Shown here: positions 1-8,593 of the stretch, in pieces | How the letters are laid out: each line of letters begins with the position of its first letter | How positions within the stretch are numbered: position 1 is the stretch's first letter | Origin: SFHK01 sp045538305 | GTDB taxonomy: Bacteria; Bacillota; Clostridia; Christensenellales; Aristaeellaceae | Assembly: GCA_045538305.1 (NCBI GenBank) | Contig: JAZSRC010000088.1 | Span: 1-39,188, forward strand | Reading direction: 5' to 3' | DNA length: 39,188 nucleotides | Translations under genes and position numbers: made by a program | The notes under the pieces: generated by a model | Databases searched by the model: none | Seen by the model: the letters and a program-made list of their open reading frames with translations, nothing else | Told to the model about the DNA's origin: nothing

Positions 1-37
1 GACTTTTTGTCTGCCGGGCGGTGATTACATTGCATTT

Positions 38-553
38 TTACAGTTTCGTGAAGGGGAATTCCTGGCCGAAATCTTCCACAGTCACGGTCTTGATTTTCTG
101 CTCGACCATGGGGCGATCGCTCCTGTCGGTTCTGACGGCGGCGATTTCATCCACGGTTTCGATGCCTTCGGTCACGCGGCCAAACGCGGCATAGCTTCCG
201 TCCAGATGCGGAGCGTTGGCATGCATTACGAAGAACTGACTGCCGGCGGAGTTGGGCATCATGGAGCGGGCCATGGAGAGCACGCCGCGCTCATGCTTGA
301 TGTTGTTGACGAAGCCGTTCATGCGGAACTCGCCCTTGATGTGCCAGCCGGGGCCGCCCATACCGGTACCGGTGGGGTCGCCGCCCTGAATCATGAAGCC
401 TGCGATTACACGGTGGAAGATCAGACCGTTGTAAAAGCTGTTTTTGACCAGATGAACGAAATTGCCAACGCTTTCGGGCGCGAGCTCGGGATACAGCTCG
501 GCTTTGAATGTGCTGCCGTTTTCCATTTCGAACGTAACAATGGGGTTTTTCAT
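38..553 (-). CDS. Cyclophilin-type peptidyl-prolyl cis-trans isomerase, cytoplasmic, 171 aa
   Basis: Single-domain cyclophilin expected to catalyse cis-trans isomerisation of Xaa-Pro bonds. The whole protein is one domain: IFHRVIAGFMIQGGDPTG (about residues 45-62) carries the catalytic Arg and the Met-Gln pair, and SAGSQFFVMHANAPHLDG gives the second half of the pocket. There is no signal peptide or membrane segment, so it should act in the cytoplasm. The ATG at 553 has AAAGGAAG eight bases upstream. It lies 36 bp after rnfC, as the last gene seen of the long minus-strand run, and is the third cyclophilin gene within 4 kb. The fold call is secure; the client proteins are unknown. Confidence 0.95.
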   Translation of the reverse strand: MKNPIVTFEMENGSTFKAELYPELAPESVGNFVHLVKNSFYNGLIFHRVIAGFMIQGGDPTGTGMGGPGWHIKGEFRMNGFVNNIKHERGVLSMARSMMPNSAGSQFFVMHANAPHLDGSYAAFGRVTEGIETVDEIAAVRTDRSDRPMVEQKIKTVTVEDFGQEFPFTKL

Positions 554-589
554 ATGATATACTTCCTTTCAAAAATTTCAGAGTAGCTG

Positions 590-1897
590 TTATTGTTTTT
601 GGGCTTTCAAAAGCGCTTTGCCCTTTCGGAATTGTTCAACCAGCGGCAGCTTGCCGGGGCATGTATATGCACAGCTTCCGCATTCCATGCAGTCAAAAAC
701 CGCCAGTCTGTTGAGCTCTGCTGCATCGCCTGCCAGCGCATAGCGGTACATATACAGCGGCTGAAGGCGCATGGGGCAAACCGTGATGCACTTTCCGCAG
801 CGAAGGCAAACCGGATTCTCCGCCGCGCCGTTTTCATCTTTGGGGAGGCACAATATAGAATTTGTGGCTTTGATCACGGGTACGGACAGATCGCTTTGCT
901 GAACGCCCATCATCGGGCCGCCGCTGATTATGCGTTCGGCTTCGTCGGTAAGGCCGCCGGCTGCCTGAATCAGGTCAATAAACGGCGTTCCGAAGCGAAC
1001 GATAAAGTTCTGAGGCTGCTTGACCGCTTCGCCGGATACGGTTACAATGCGCTGCGTCAGGGGTTGTCCCATACGCACGGCGCGGTGAATGGCTGCGAAT
1101 GTAGAAACATTAAATACCACGCAGCCTATGGACGCGGGCAGCTTTCCGGAGGGAACCTGTCTTCTGGTGACGGCTTGAATCAACTGTTTTTCAGAGCCTT
1201 GCGGATAGCGGGTAGGCAGCACTGCCAGCTCGATATCAGGTCTGTTCTGAAGATGCGCCTTCAAAATCCGGATGGCTTCCTGCTTATTGTCTTCAACGGC
1301 AAGAACCGTTCGTTCCGGCTTCAGCACCTTTTTCAGAATGTGCATGCCGGACAGAACCTGTTCGGGCATAATCCGGAGCACAGAATCGTCGGACGTGATA
1401 TACGGCTCGCATTCACAAGCGTTAGCGATCAGCGTATCCACATGTCCAAGCGCCGATATCGCCTTTACATTGCCCGGAAACGCTGCGCCGCCCATGCCGA
1501 CAATGCCGGCTTCGCGGATCAGGCCAAGAATCAGGTCATCTTCCATTTCCTTTGTGGGAACGGTGCTTTTTTTGGTTTCAACCGCAGTGTCCGTAAAGTC
1601 GTTTTCGATAACCACGGCTGCAATGCTCCTGCCATTTGGATGAGGACGCGGTTCTATCGCGACGACTTTTCCGGAAACCGATGCATGAACCGGTACAGAA
1701 AGTCCGTCGGCATCGCCGATCTTTTGCCCGCGAAGTACGTAGTCTCCGACCTTAACCAACGGCTGGCAAGGGATACCGATATGCTGTACCATCGGTATTA
1801 TTACCTGCTTTGGCATTATTGCCTGAAGAGGCGCAATACCGGTTGACATTTCCTTGTTGTATTTAGGGTGAATACCTCCGAAAAACAGGCGCTTCAT
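590..1897 (-). CDS. rnfC: RnfC, electron transport complex subunit C, 435 aa
   Basis: RnfC is the peripheral iron-sulfur, flavin and NADH-binding subunit of the Rnf ferredoxin:NAD+ oxidoreductase, which couples electron flow to ion pumping. Seen here: the N-terminal barrel-sandwich region (FFGGIHP start), the Gly-rich GIVGMGGAAFPG stretch (about 131-142), CECEPYITSDD, and two C-terminal [4Fe-4S] motifs, C364-x2-C367-x2-C370-x3-C374-P and C403-x2-C406-x2-C409-x3-C413-P. Length matches the family. ATG at 1897 follows AAAGGTGG. In the usual rnfCDGEAB operon rnfD comes next; here the next gene is a cyclophilin, so the membrane subunits are absent or elsewhere. It could in principle work with another partner, but all hallmark motifs are intact. 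Confidence 0.95.
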   Translation of the reverse strand: MKRLFFGGIHPKYNKEMSTGIAPLQAIMPKQVIIPMVQHIGIPCQPLVKVGDYVLRGQKIGDADGLSVPVHASVSGKVVAIEPRPHPNGRSIAAVVIENDFTDTAVETKKSTVPTKEMEDDLILGLIREAGIVGMGGAAFPGNVKAISALGHVDTLIANACECEPYITSDDSVLRIMPEQVLSGMHILKKVLKPERTVLAVEDNKQEAIRILKAHLQNRPDIELAVLPTRYPQGSEKQLIQAVTRRQVPSGKLPASIGCVVFNVSTFAAIHRAVRMGQPLTQRIVTVSGEAVKQPQNFIVRFGTPFIDLIQAAGGLTDEAERIISGGPMMGVQQSDLSVPVIKATNSILCLPKDENGAAENPVCLRCGKCITVCPMRLQPLYMYRYALAGDAAELNRLAVFDCMECGSCAYTCPGKLPLVEQFRKGKALLKAQKQ

Positions 1898-1950
1898 CCT
1901 TTAACCACCTTTCACGAAAAAACGGCATACGACAGAACGAACGATTTTGT

Positions 1951-3120
1951 TCATTCACCGATTTTTACAAGAGGATAGCTTTCGCCCTTCGTGTCAACGC
2001 GGATACTCTTGATAATCTGCGCGGTCAGGGGCTTGTCGTTTGCGTCTGTCTTGGTAGTGGCAATGGCGTCTACCGCTTCGATGCCGGAAATCACGTTTCC
2101 AAACGCGGCGTAGCTGCCGTCCAGATGCGGACTGGTTTTATGCATGATGAAAAACTGACTGCCTGCGGAATCGTTGGCCATGGAGCGTGCCATTGAGATT
2201 ACGCCGCGCTCATGGGGAAGATTGTTTTTATAGCCGTTTGCCAGAAACTCGCCCTTAATGGCGTAACCGGGACCGCCCATACCGGTACCGGTAGGATCGC
2301 CGCCCTGAATCATGAAACCGTCAATCACGCGGTGGAAAATCAGGCCGTCATAGAAGCCTTCGTTTGCAAGGCTGATAAAATTTGCTACGGTATTGGGCGC
2401 AATGCTGGGATACAGTTCCAGAACGATCTTGTCTCCGTTTTCCATTTCGATCGTTGCAATGGGATTCTTATCGGAATCATTCACGATTTCTTTCGTTTCC
2501 ACGCGAACGGATTTCATCACCTGCGCGGTCAACGGTCTGTCGTCTGCATCCGTTTTTACGCTTGCGATGGCGTCTACGGTTTCAATGCCGGAAACCACGG
2601 TTCCGAATGCGGCGTAGCTGCCGTCCAGATGCGGGCTGGTTTCATGCATGATGAAGAACTGGCTTCCCGCACTGTCGTAAGATGCTGAACGGGCCATGGA
2701 GATAACGCCGCGCGCATGGCCAAGCTTGTTCTTTACGCCGTTAGCGCTGAATTCGCCCTTGATGGTATATCCGGGACCGCCCATACCGGTACCGGTAGGA
2801 TCGCCGCCCTGAATCATAAAGCCGGAAATAACGCGGTGGAAAATCAGCCCGTCATAAAAACCGCTGTTTGCAAGCTCTGTAAAGTTTGCAACCGTAATGG
2901 GCGCGATGTCGGGGTACAATTCCAATACGATCTGGCTGCCGTTTTCCATTTCAATGGTAGCGATGGTTTTAGTGCTTTCATACGGATTCTCGGTTTGCGT
3001 TTTTATTAAGCCAAATATGCCGACGGCGATGACAACGGCGGCCAAAAGACCGATGGTAGGGTACAGCCAGCGCTTCGTCTTGGCTTTCGCATTTTTTGCG
3101 GCTATTGTGCGTTTTCCCAT
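1951..3120 (-). CDS. Membrane-anchored tandem cyclophilin (two PPIase domains), 389 aa
   Basis: Predicted extracytoplasmic peptidyl-prolyl isomerase with two complete cyclophilin domains. A Lys/Arg-rich N terminus precedes one hydrophobic segment (about residues 19-41, LYPTIGLLAAVVIAVGIFGL), which is an uncleaved anchor or a signal peptide. Domain 1 spans about 50-205 and domain 2 about 215-378. Both keep the catalytic Arg in IFHRVI, the GFMIQGGDPTGTGMGGPGY stretch and SAGSQFFIMH, so both should be active. The domains are very alike in protein and DNA, which indicates internal duplication. The start overlaps the end of the upstream cyclophilin lipoprotein gene by 19 bp, suggesting translational coupling. 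A likely role is folding of secreted proteins in the cell wall space. Confidence 0.93.
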   Translation of the reverse strand: MGKRTIAAKNAKAKTKRWLYPTIGLLAAVVIAVGIFGLIKTQTENPYESTKTIATIEMENGSQIVLELYPDIAPITVANFTELANSGFYDGLIFHRVISGFMIQGGDPTGTGMGGPGYTIKGEFSANGVKNKLGHARGVISMARSASYDSAGSQFFIMHETSPHLDGSYAAFGTVVSGIETVDAIASVKTDADDRPLTAQVMKSVRVETKEIVNDSDKNPIATIEMENGDKIVLELYPSIAPNTVANFISLANEGFYDGLIFHRVIDGFMIQGGDPTGTGMGGPGYAIKGEFLANGYKNNLPHERGVISMARSMANDSAGSQFFIMHKTSPHLDGSYAAFGNVISGIEAVDAIATTKTDANDKPLTAQIIKSIRVDTKGESYPLVKIGE

Positions 3121-3836
3121 TCCTGAATCTCACCTTCCATTTCCTCGGTGATGTCGTCCAATTCTCCGCCTGCAGGTTTCGGGGACGGGCTTGCAGTCGG
3201 CATTTCTTCGCCGTAGCGGATGGTAATGTAATCATAGCCCTTGGTATCTACCCGTATGCTGGCAATGGTTTGCTTAAGCAGCGGGCGATAGTTTTTGTCC
3301 AGACTCACGCTGCAAAGCTGATCCAGCGTATTGAGCGAAACGACGTCGTCTTCTTCAATCCAGCCGAATGCTGCATAGCTGCCGTTGTATTCCAGCCTTG
3401 TAGACTGCATGATAAAAAACTGACATCCGGCGGAATTGAAATTGTCGTCCTGGCGGCACATCGATATGACGCCGCGCTTGTGCGAAATGTGGTTGTAAGG
3501 ATAATTGTTTTCGGTAAACTCGCCGCCGATGGCGTAGCCGGGCTCGCCTGTACCGTCGCCTGCAATATCGCCGATTTTGATAAAGTATGTAGGATACACA
3601 TAATCAACCTTTAATCCGTCGTAAAAGCCGCTGTTGGCAAGGTTGATGAAGTTTGAAACTGTATTCGGCGCGCTTGCAGGGTCGAGGGTAAAGGTCATCG
3701 TTGCGCCGGACTCCATCGTGATCACGCATGTGGGCTTGGGTATATCCACATAGGGGCTTACGGGCGCTTCCTTTTCGCAGCCGGTGAGCAGCATCACAGA
3801 AAAAGCGATCAGCAGTACAAACAGCCTTCGTTTCAT
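3102..3836 (-). CDS. Cyclophilin-like lipoprotein with lost catalytic arginine, 244 aa
   Basis: The signal peptide ends in the lipobox LLTGC, with lipidated Cys20, so this should be a membrane-anchored lipoprotein processed by Lgt and LspA (both encoded in this window). The rest is a cyclophilin fold: SAPNTVSNFINLANSGFYDGL, then GEPGYAIGGEF, RGVISM and SAGCQFFIM. Where its neighbours read IFHRVI this protein reads KVDYVY, so the catalytic Arg is Tyr79, and QGGDPTG has become KIGDIAG. Isomerase activity is therefore doubtful; binding or chaperone activity is more likely. An acidic tail follows a short Pro/Ser linker (SPSPKP). The ATG at 3836 has a strong GAGGAGGAG site inside the 3' end of hemZ and overlaps hemZ by 4 bp. 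Confidence 0.88.
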   Translation of the reverse strand: MKRRLFVLLIAFSVMLLTGCEKEAPVSPYVDIPKPTCVITMESGATMTFTLDPASAPNTVSNFINLANSGFYDGLKVDYVYPTYFIKIGDIAGDGTGEPGYAIGGEFTENNYPYNHISHKRGVISMCRQDDNFNSAGCQFFIMQSTRLEYNGSYAAFGWIEEDDVVSLNTLDQLCSVSLDKNYRPLLKQTIASIRVDTKGYDYITIRYGEEMPTASPSPKPAGGELDDITEEMEGEIQEWENAQ

Positions 3837-5305
3837 AACGCCTTCTCCTCCTCAATCAGCTGACGCTTGCGCGCGGTCATTTCATCCACGCGGCGAATAT
3901 ATTCTTCAATATTTCTTACGTTTGGAGCGCGTTCAATGCGCCTTTCGCGCGGGAACAGCCATTTGCTGATCGCGCCTGCGCCCAGCGCCAGAACCTTGGC
4001 GGTTTCTTCCATGTTTCCGATGTTGTAAAGGCACGCATGCCCCGGCTTTGCGTAGCCGACATTTTCAAGATTTCCGGCCATATATTTCTGCCGGTACAGG
4101 TAATACGGTTTCCATCCGCCGTTTTTCATGTATGTTCGTGCGATGCGTATCATTTCATCCGCGCCTTCCACGTTCGCCTGATTGTGCGCATCGCCCTGTA
4201 CGGTCAGTTTTTCGTGCAGCTTGCTCGAACGCTTGATGGCGAGCGAGTGCACCGTAACGCTTTCCGGATTCAGCTCGGTTACGATTTTCAGCGTGCGTTC
4301 AAAATCCGAAATCGTTTCGCCGGGCAAGGCTGCAATCAGATCCATGTTGATGTGATTGAAGCCCTCCTCGCGCGCAAGGACGTAAGCGGAAAGGGTATCT
4401 TCAGCTGTGTGCGCGCGACCGATCAGGCGCAGCGTTTCGTTTGAAAAGGTTTGCGGGTTCACGGAAATCCGGTTGACTGCATGGCCTTTCAGCATTTTCA
4501 GCTTTTCGCGATCGATTGTATCGGGCCGTCCCGCTTCTACCGTCCATTCGTGGCCGCCCGGGAAGGCGGTCATCGCCTCGGAAAGCACCCTGTCAAGCTG
4601 CGATGCGGTAATGGCAGTGGGCGTTCCGCCGCCCACATAGCCGGCGCGAAGCCGGAGACCCTTTGCGCACATGATCTCCGCAGTATCGCGGATTTCCTTT
4701 ACAAGGGCGTCTACATAAGGGCCTGTCAGCCTGCCATTTCCGATCTCGCCGGAGGCAAAGGAACAATATGCGCACCTTGTTACGCAAAAGGGGATGCCGA
4801 TGTACAGATCAAACGTATCCTTTTCAGGCTCGATAATGCCCTTTTGCATATCGATAATCTCGCTCAAAAGCTCTGCTTTTTCCTCGGATACGAAAAACTC
4901 GTCCATAACCCAGCAGCAGGCGTCCGCTTGCGTCATACCCTTCTGCATGGCTTCGTAAATCAGGCGCGTAGGACGGATTCCGGTGAGCGAGCCCCACGGA
5001 GGCATGCGGTCAAGCTTTTTGGAGAGCAGCAAAAACAAAGCGGTCTTTGCGCTTCGCTTAATCTGCCGCTTTTCTTCAAGGCCGCCCTCCGGCGCGCGCG
5101 CCGTTCGGCAAATGCCATCTTCGCTAGTTATACGCACATGCTCTGCCCATACGCCGTTTTCCGTTTGTGTATGGGTGTGTATGATTTCGGTTTCGCCCGA
5201 GTCTGCGGATATCGGTATGTCGCCCAGAAACAGGCGCACTACTTCGCTGAGCTCCGGGTACAGCCAGTCCAGGTTGGTGGTAAGTCGGATAGAGGTCATG
5301 AGCAT
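3833..5305 (-). CDS. hemZ: HemZ-type coproporphyrinogen dehydrogenase (radical SAM), 490 aa
   Basis: Radical SAM enzyme of the HemN/HemW/HemZ group. The core motif is C174-x3-C178-x2-C181 within IPFCVTRCAYCSF, followed by YVGGGTPTA and the HINMDLIAALPGE strand typical of the group. The roughly 165-residue N-terminal extension before the core, the 490 aa length and the position after the MBL hydrolase gene fit HemZ rather than HemW. HemZ proteins are annotated as oxygen-independent coproporphyrinogen III dehydrogenases, but activity is not well shown for many clostridial members, and HemW-like heme binding cannot be excluded. It overlaps the upstream hydrolase gene by 10 bp. Two ATGs (5305 and 5299) share one AAAGG site; the second has the better spacing. 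Confidence 0.88.
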   Translation of the reverse strand: MLMTSIRLTTNLDWLYPELSEVVRLFLGDIPISADSGETEIIHTHTQTENGVWAEHVRITSEDGICRTARAPEGGLEEKRQIKRSAKTALFLLLSKKLDRMPPWGSLTGIRPTRLIYEAMQKGMTQADACCWVMDEFFVSEEKAELLSEIIDMQKGIIEPEKDTFDLYIGIPFCVTRCAYCSFASGEIGNGRLTGPYVDALVKEIRDTAEIMCAKGLRLRAGYVGGGTPTAITASQLDRVLSEAMTAFPGGHEWTVEAGRPDTIDREKLKMLKGHAVNRISVNPQTFSNETLRLIGRAHTAEDTLSAYVLAREEGFNHINMDLIAALPGETISDFERTLKIVTELNPESVTVHSLAIKRSSKLHEKLTVQGDAHNQANVEGADEMIRIARTYMKNGGWKPYYLYRQKYMAGNLENVGYAKPGHACLYNIGNMEETAKVLALGAGAISKWLFPRERRIERAPNVRNIEEYIRRVDEMTARKRQLIEEEKAL

Positions 5306-5919
5306 AAAACCTTTCGTATATCGCTAATCAGAGCGCTGTCGCCATGTCCGGAATATACCGTCGTATCGCCCGGAAGCTTTAGCAGCATTTTCAGCGATTG
5401 AACCAGCACCTGAAAATCGCCGCCGGGAAGATCGGTGCGTCCGAAGCTGTCGTCAAACAGCGTATCGCCGGTAAAGATGAGCTTTTCATCTTCGTTATAC
5501 AGACAGATTCCGCCCCGCGTGTGGCCGGGCGTTTTGATTACGGTAAAATGGAGGCTGCATATATCAAAGCTGCCTTCGGGCAGAAGTGTAACTTTATCGG
5601 TCTTTCGGAAGGGAGTTATGGTGCCCGTCGGGCTCAGGCTGGCGCGCGCGTCGGTAAGCGCCGTAGCATCCTCAGCGGATACGTAAATCTCCGCTCCTGT
5701 GTCCTCTCGAAGATAGGCGGCGGAAAGAAGGTGGTCAAAGTGACCGTGCGTGACGACGATGGCGCCGACCTCGGCCTGAAGGTCTGAAAGCGCCTTTTTA
5801 AGCGTATCGTAATCGTCGCCGGGATCGATGATCAGGGCCTTTTTTTCGCCCTGCGGCCTTACAATGTAGCAATTGGCTTCAATCGGGCCAAGAATACATC
5901 TGTCAATCTGAAACGCCAT
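5296..5919 (-). CDS. Metallo-beta-lactamase-fold hydrolase (glyoxalase II-like), 207 aa
   Basis: MBL-fold metal-dependent hydrolase. Metal ligands are seen in THGHFDH (residues 57-63), the His of TPGHTRGG, the Asp of FTGDTLF and the His of YSGHGD, the complete set for a dinuclear site. Close in type to the YcbL/hydroxyacylglutathione-hydrolase group; the substrate is not known. The frame is open further upstream to 5943, but the ATG at 5919 is preferred: it lies one base after the dtd stop, has AAAGGA seven bases upstream, and begins MAFQIDR as family members do. In Firmicutes this gene is commonly found between dtd and hemZ, as here. Confidence 0.9.
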   Translation of the reverse strand: MAFQIDRCILGPIEANCYIVRPQGEKKALIIDPGDDYDTLKKALSDLQAEVGAIVVTHGHFDHLLSAAYLREDTGAEIYVSAEDATALTDARASLSPTGTITPFRKTDKVTLLPEGSFDICSLHFTVIKTPGHTRGGICLYNEDEKLIFTGDTLFDDSFGRTDLPGGDFQVLVQSLKMLLKLPGDTTVYSGHGDSALISDIRKVLCS

Positions 5920-5920
5920 A

Positions 5921-6370
5921 TCAGAATCCTTTCCGGCTGTCAAGCAAAATGGTGACGGGGCCGTCGTTTAACAGAGATACCTCCATATGCGTGCGGAAGC
6001 GGCCGGTTTCTACATGAATGCCCGCATTTCTCAGGCGCTTTGCCATTTCGTCGCACATGGGCTCTGCAATTTCCGGACGGGCGGCGGTGGAAAAGGAGGG
6101 GCGATTGCCGTGCCGCGCGTCGCCCGCAAGCGTAAACTGGCTGACCAGAAGAACCGAACCGCCAACATCCGATACGGACAAGTTCATTTTATCATCTGCA
6201 TCCTCAAATACGCGAAGTCCGGCGATTTTTTTGGCGATATAGGCAAGATCGCGTTCCTCATCGCCGTCTTCCACGCCGAGGAGGACCATATAGCCAAGGC
6301 CAATTGCCCCGACGCGTTCGCCTTCTACATCTACAGACGCATGCTTAACTCTTTGTACTACTGCGCGCAT
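5921..6370 (-). CDS. dtd: D-aminoacyl-tRNA deacylase, 149 aa
   Basis: Dtd cleaves D-amino acids (and Gly mischarged on tRNA-Ala) from tRNA in the cytoplasm. Both family signatures are intact: SQFTLAGDARHGNRPSF in the middle and the Gly-cisPro motif NDGPVT near the C terminus. Start MRAVVQRVKHASV and length are standard. ATG at 6370 has GGAGG eleven bases upstream. It sits between relA and the MBL hydrolase, its usual position in Firmicutes. Confidence 0.97.
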   Translation of the reverse strand: MRAVVQRVKHASVDVEGERVGAIGLGYMVLLGVEDGDEERDLAYIAKKIAGLRVFEDADDKMNLSVSDVGGSVLLVSQFTLAGDARHGNRPSFSTAARPEIAEPMCDEMAKRLRNAGIHVETGRFRTHMEVSLLNDGPVTILLDSRKGF

Positions 6371-6391
6371 ATTCTTGTTTTCCTCCGTTCA

Positions 6392-8593
6392 TCAGGAGCT
6401 AATGCGGAAAACTTCGATAATATCGCTGCGTTTTCCGAGTTGCTTGATGATTTTCTCAAGCTGTGTTGTGTTTTTAATGGACAATGTCAGCGTGATCTGA
6501 CTGGTCCCGTTTTTCATGGTTCTGGCGGCGATGGCAACAATCGGTACCTCAAGGGTAGCAAATACAGCGGAAAGATCCGCAAGGAGGCCTGCCTTGTCGT
6601 AGCCGATCACCTGAATGTCGGCATCGTATGCGCCGGTGGAGCCGCCTTCCCATTCCACCCGTACCATGCGCTCCGGTTCTACGCCTTCGTCCATCATGTT
6701 CTGGCAATCCGCTCTGTGAACCGATACGCCGCGCCCGCGCGTTACATAACCGATGATGTCGTCGCCGGGCAGCGGGTTGCAGCAGCGGGCAAAGCGGACG
6801 AGCATGCCGGGGTCGCCTTCAACAATGATGCCCTGCGTGGAGCCGGAGCTTTGCGCAGGCTGGCGCGGCACGGGCGTTTCGGGCGCTTCGATTGCCTTGG
6901 GTGCTTCGGTTTTCTGACTCTTTTTGAATTCTTCCACCAGGCGGTTAATGACCTGTGGCGCGGACAGGCCGCCGAAGCCCACCGTTACATACAGATCATC
7001 CTGGGAAGACAGGGTATACCTTTTGTAGATAACCTCCAGATATTCGGGCTTGCAGAATTGCGAGAACGCATAGCCCAGACGTTTTGCTTCCTTTTCCAGA
7101 AGCTCGCGTCCGCGCACTATGTTTTCATCTTTGGATTCGTTTTTCAAAAACGCGCGGATTTTTGCTTTGGCTTCGCTGGTTTTTACAATGTTCAGCCAGT
7201 CGCGGGACGGACCGCGCGAGTTGGCGCTGGTCATGATTTCTACAAAATCGCCCGTCTGCAGCTGTGTAGTCAGAGGAACGATGCGCTTATTGACTTTTGC
7301 GCCCACGCAGCGATTGCCGATAGCGGAGTGGATGCGGTAGGCAAAATCAAGCGGCGACGCCCCCTTGGGCAGAGAGATGATGTCGCCGCGCGGCGTGAAC
7401 ACCAGCACTTCCTCGGCGAACAGATCCACATGCAGAAGATTCTTGAATTCGCGCGAATCGTCGGTTTCGCTTTGCCAGTCCATGATTCGTCTCAGCCAGC
7501 TGAGCTTTTCATCCAGCGAATCCGCCGCTTTGCCTTCTTTGTAGCGCCAATGCGCTGCTATACCGTATTCCGCCGCGCGGTGCATTTCCATTGTTCGGAT
7601 CTGCACCTCAAAGGGCATTCCGCCTTTTCCGACGACCGTCGTGTGCAGCGACTGGTACAGATTGTTTTTAGGAACGGATATATAGTCCTTAAAGCGGCCG
7701 GGAATCAGCGGCCACAGGGAGTGGATAATGCCAAGGGCGCTGTAGCAGTTTTCCTTTGTATTCACAATCACGCGAACGGCGATCAGATCGGTAATCTGAT
7801 CAAAGGTTTTGTTCTGCGTTTTCATCTTGCGGTAGATGGAATAAATATGTTTTGGCCTTCCGTCGATTTCGCATTGAATGCCGCGTTCCGACAGCTTTTC
7901 GCGCAGGCATTCCACGATTTCACGGATCCATGCCTCGCGCTCGGAGCGCTTCATGCCGACCTTTTCTACCAGTGCGTAGAAAGCCTCCGGATCGATATAG
8001 CGGAAGGAAAGATCCTCAAGCTCCCACTTTACGGCATAAACGCCCAGTCTGTGCGCCAAAGGCGCATAGATGTCCAGTGTCTCTTTGGCGATGGGAATCT
8101 GCCTTTCGGGTTTCTGGGTTTTAAGGGTGCGCATATTGTGCAGGCGGTCTGCAAGCTTAATCATCACCACGCGGATATCCTTGGACATGGCGATCAGCAT
8201 TTTGCGGATGGATTCCGCCTGCTGATCCTCTCGCGTGAAAAAATCCATGCGCGTAAGCTTGGTTACGCCGTCTACCATCAGCGCGATTTCACTGCCGAAG
8301 TTTTTTTCGATTGTCTCAAGCGTGATGCTCTTTACATCCTCCACGCAGTCGTGCAGAAGACCGGAGGCAACGGTTGCAGGATCCAGCATCAGATCGGCCA
8401 GTATGATTGCCACCGCCGTGGGATGCGCGAAATACGGTTCGCCCGACAGGCGTTTTTGATCCTTATGCGCATCTTCCGCAAGGCGGTAGGCTTTCTCAAT
8501 TACGGACATATCCTCCGTGGGGTGATACCTTCGAACATGGCTGATAATCTCTTCCAACGATGGATAGCCCAATGAGCCCATCTGTTCAGTCAT
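6392..8593 (-). CDS. relA: Bifunctional (p)ppGpp synthetase/hydrolase, RelA/SpoT family, 733 aa
   Basis: Long RSH enzyme that makes and degrades (p)ppGpp in the stringent response. Order of domains: HD hydrolase (HPTAVAIILADLML, then the HD pair at residues 81-82 in LLHDCVED), synthetase (GRPKHIYSIYRKM, LYQSLHTTVVG, EVQIRTMEMH), TGS (about 390-450, VFTPRGDIISLPKGASPLDF), the conserved Cys/His region (MLVRFARCCNPLPGDDIIGYVTRG) and a C-terminal ACT domain (about 655-733). Hydrolase and synthetase motifs both look intact, so it should be bifunctional. A strong AAAGGAGG lies before the ATG at 8593, inside the recJ end, which overlaps by 8 bp. The apt gene often found between recJ and rel is missing. 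Confidence 0.97.
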   Translation of the reverse strand: MTEQMGSLGYPSLEEIISHVRRYHPTEDMSVIEKAYRLAEDAHKDQKRLSGEPYFAHPTAVAIILADLMLDPATVASGLLHDCVEDVKSITLETIEKNFGSEIALMVDGVTKLTRMDFFTREDQQAESIRKMLIAMSKDIRVVMIKLADRLHNMRTLKTQKPERQIPIAKETLDIYAPLAHRLGVYAVKWELEDLSFRYIDPEAFYALVEKVGMKRSEREAWIREIVECLREKLSERGIQCEIDGRPKHIYSIYRKMKTQNKTFDQITDLIAVRVIVNTKENCYSALGIIHSLWPLIPGRFKDYISVPKNNLYQSLHTTVVGKGGMPFEVQIRTMEMHRAAEYGIAAHWRYKEGKAADSLDEKLSWLRRIMDWQSETDDSREFKNLLHVDLFAEEVLVFTPRGDIISLPKGASPLDFAYRIHSAIGNRCVGAKVNKRIVPLTTQLQTGDFVEIMTSANSRGPSRDWLNIVKTSEAKAKIRAFLKNESKDENIVRGRELLEKEAKRLGYAFSQFCKPEYLEVIYKRYTLSSQDDLYVTVGFGGLSAPQVINRLVEEFKKSQKTEAPKAIEAPETPVPRQPAQSSGSTQGIIVEGDPGMLVRFARCCNPLPGDDIIGYVTRGRGVSVHRADCQNMMDEGVEPERMVRVEWEGGSTGAYDADIQVIGYDKAGLLADLSAVFATLEVPIVAIAARTMKNGTSQITLTLSIKNTTQLEKIIKQLGKRSDIIEVFRISS

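Noticed and set aside
593..1846. A 417-codon open frame on the plus strand
   Set aside because: Antisense shadow of rnfC, which has intact cluster motifs; no promoter or binding site.
5987..8575. An 862-codon open frame on the plus strand
   Set aside because: It is antisense to relA and dtd, has no ribosome binding site, and its protein is a random mix rich in Phe, His and Arg. The opposite strand has fully recognisable enzymes.
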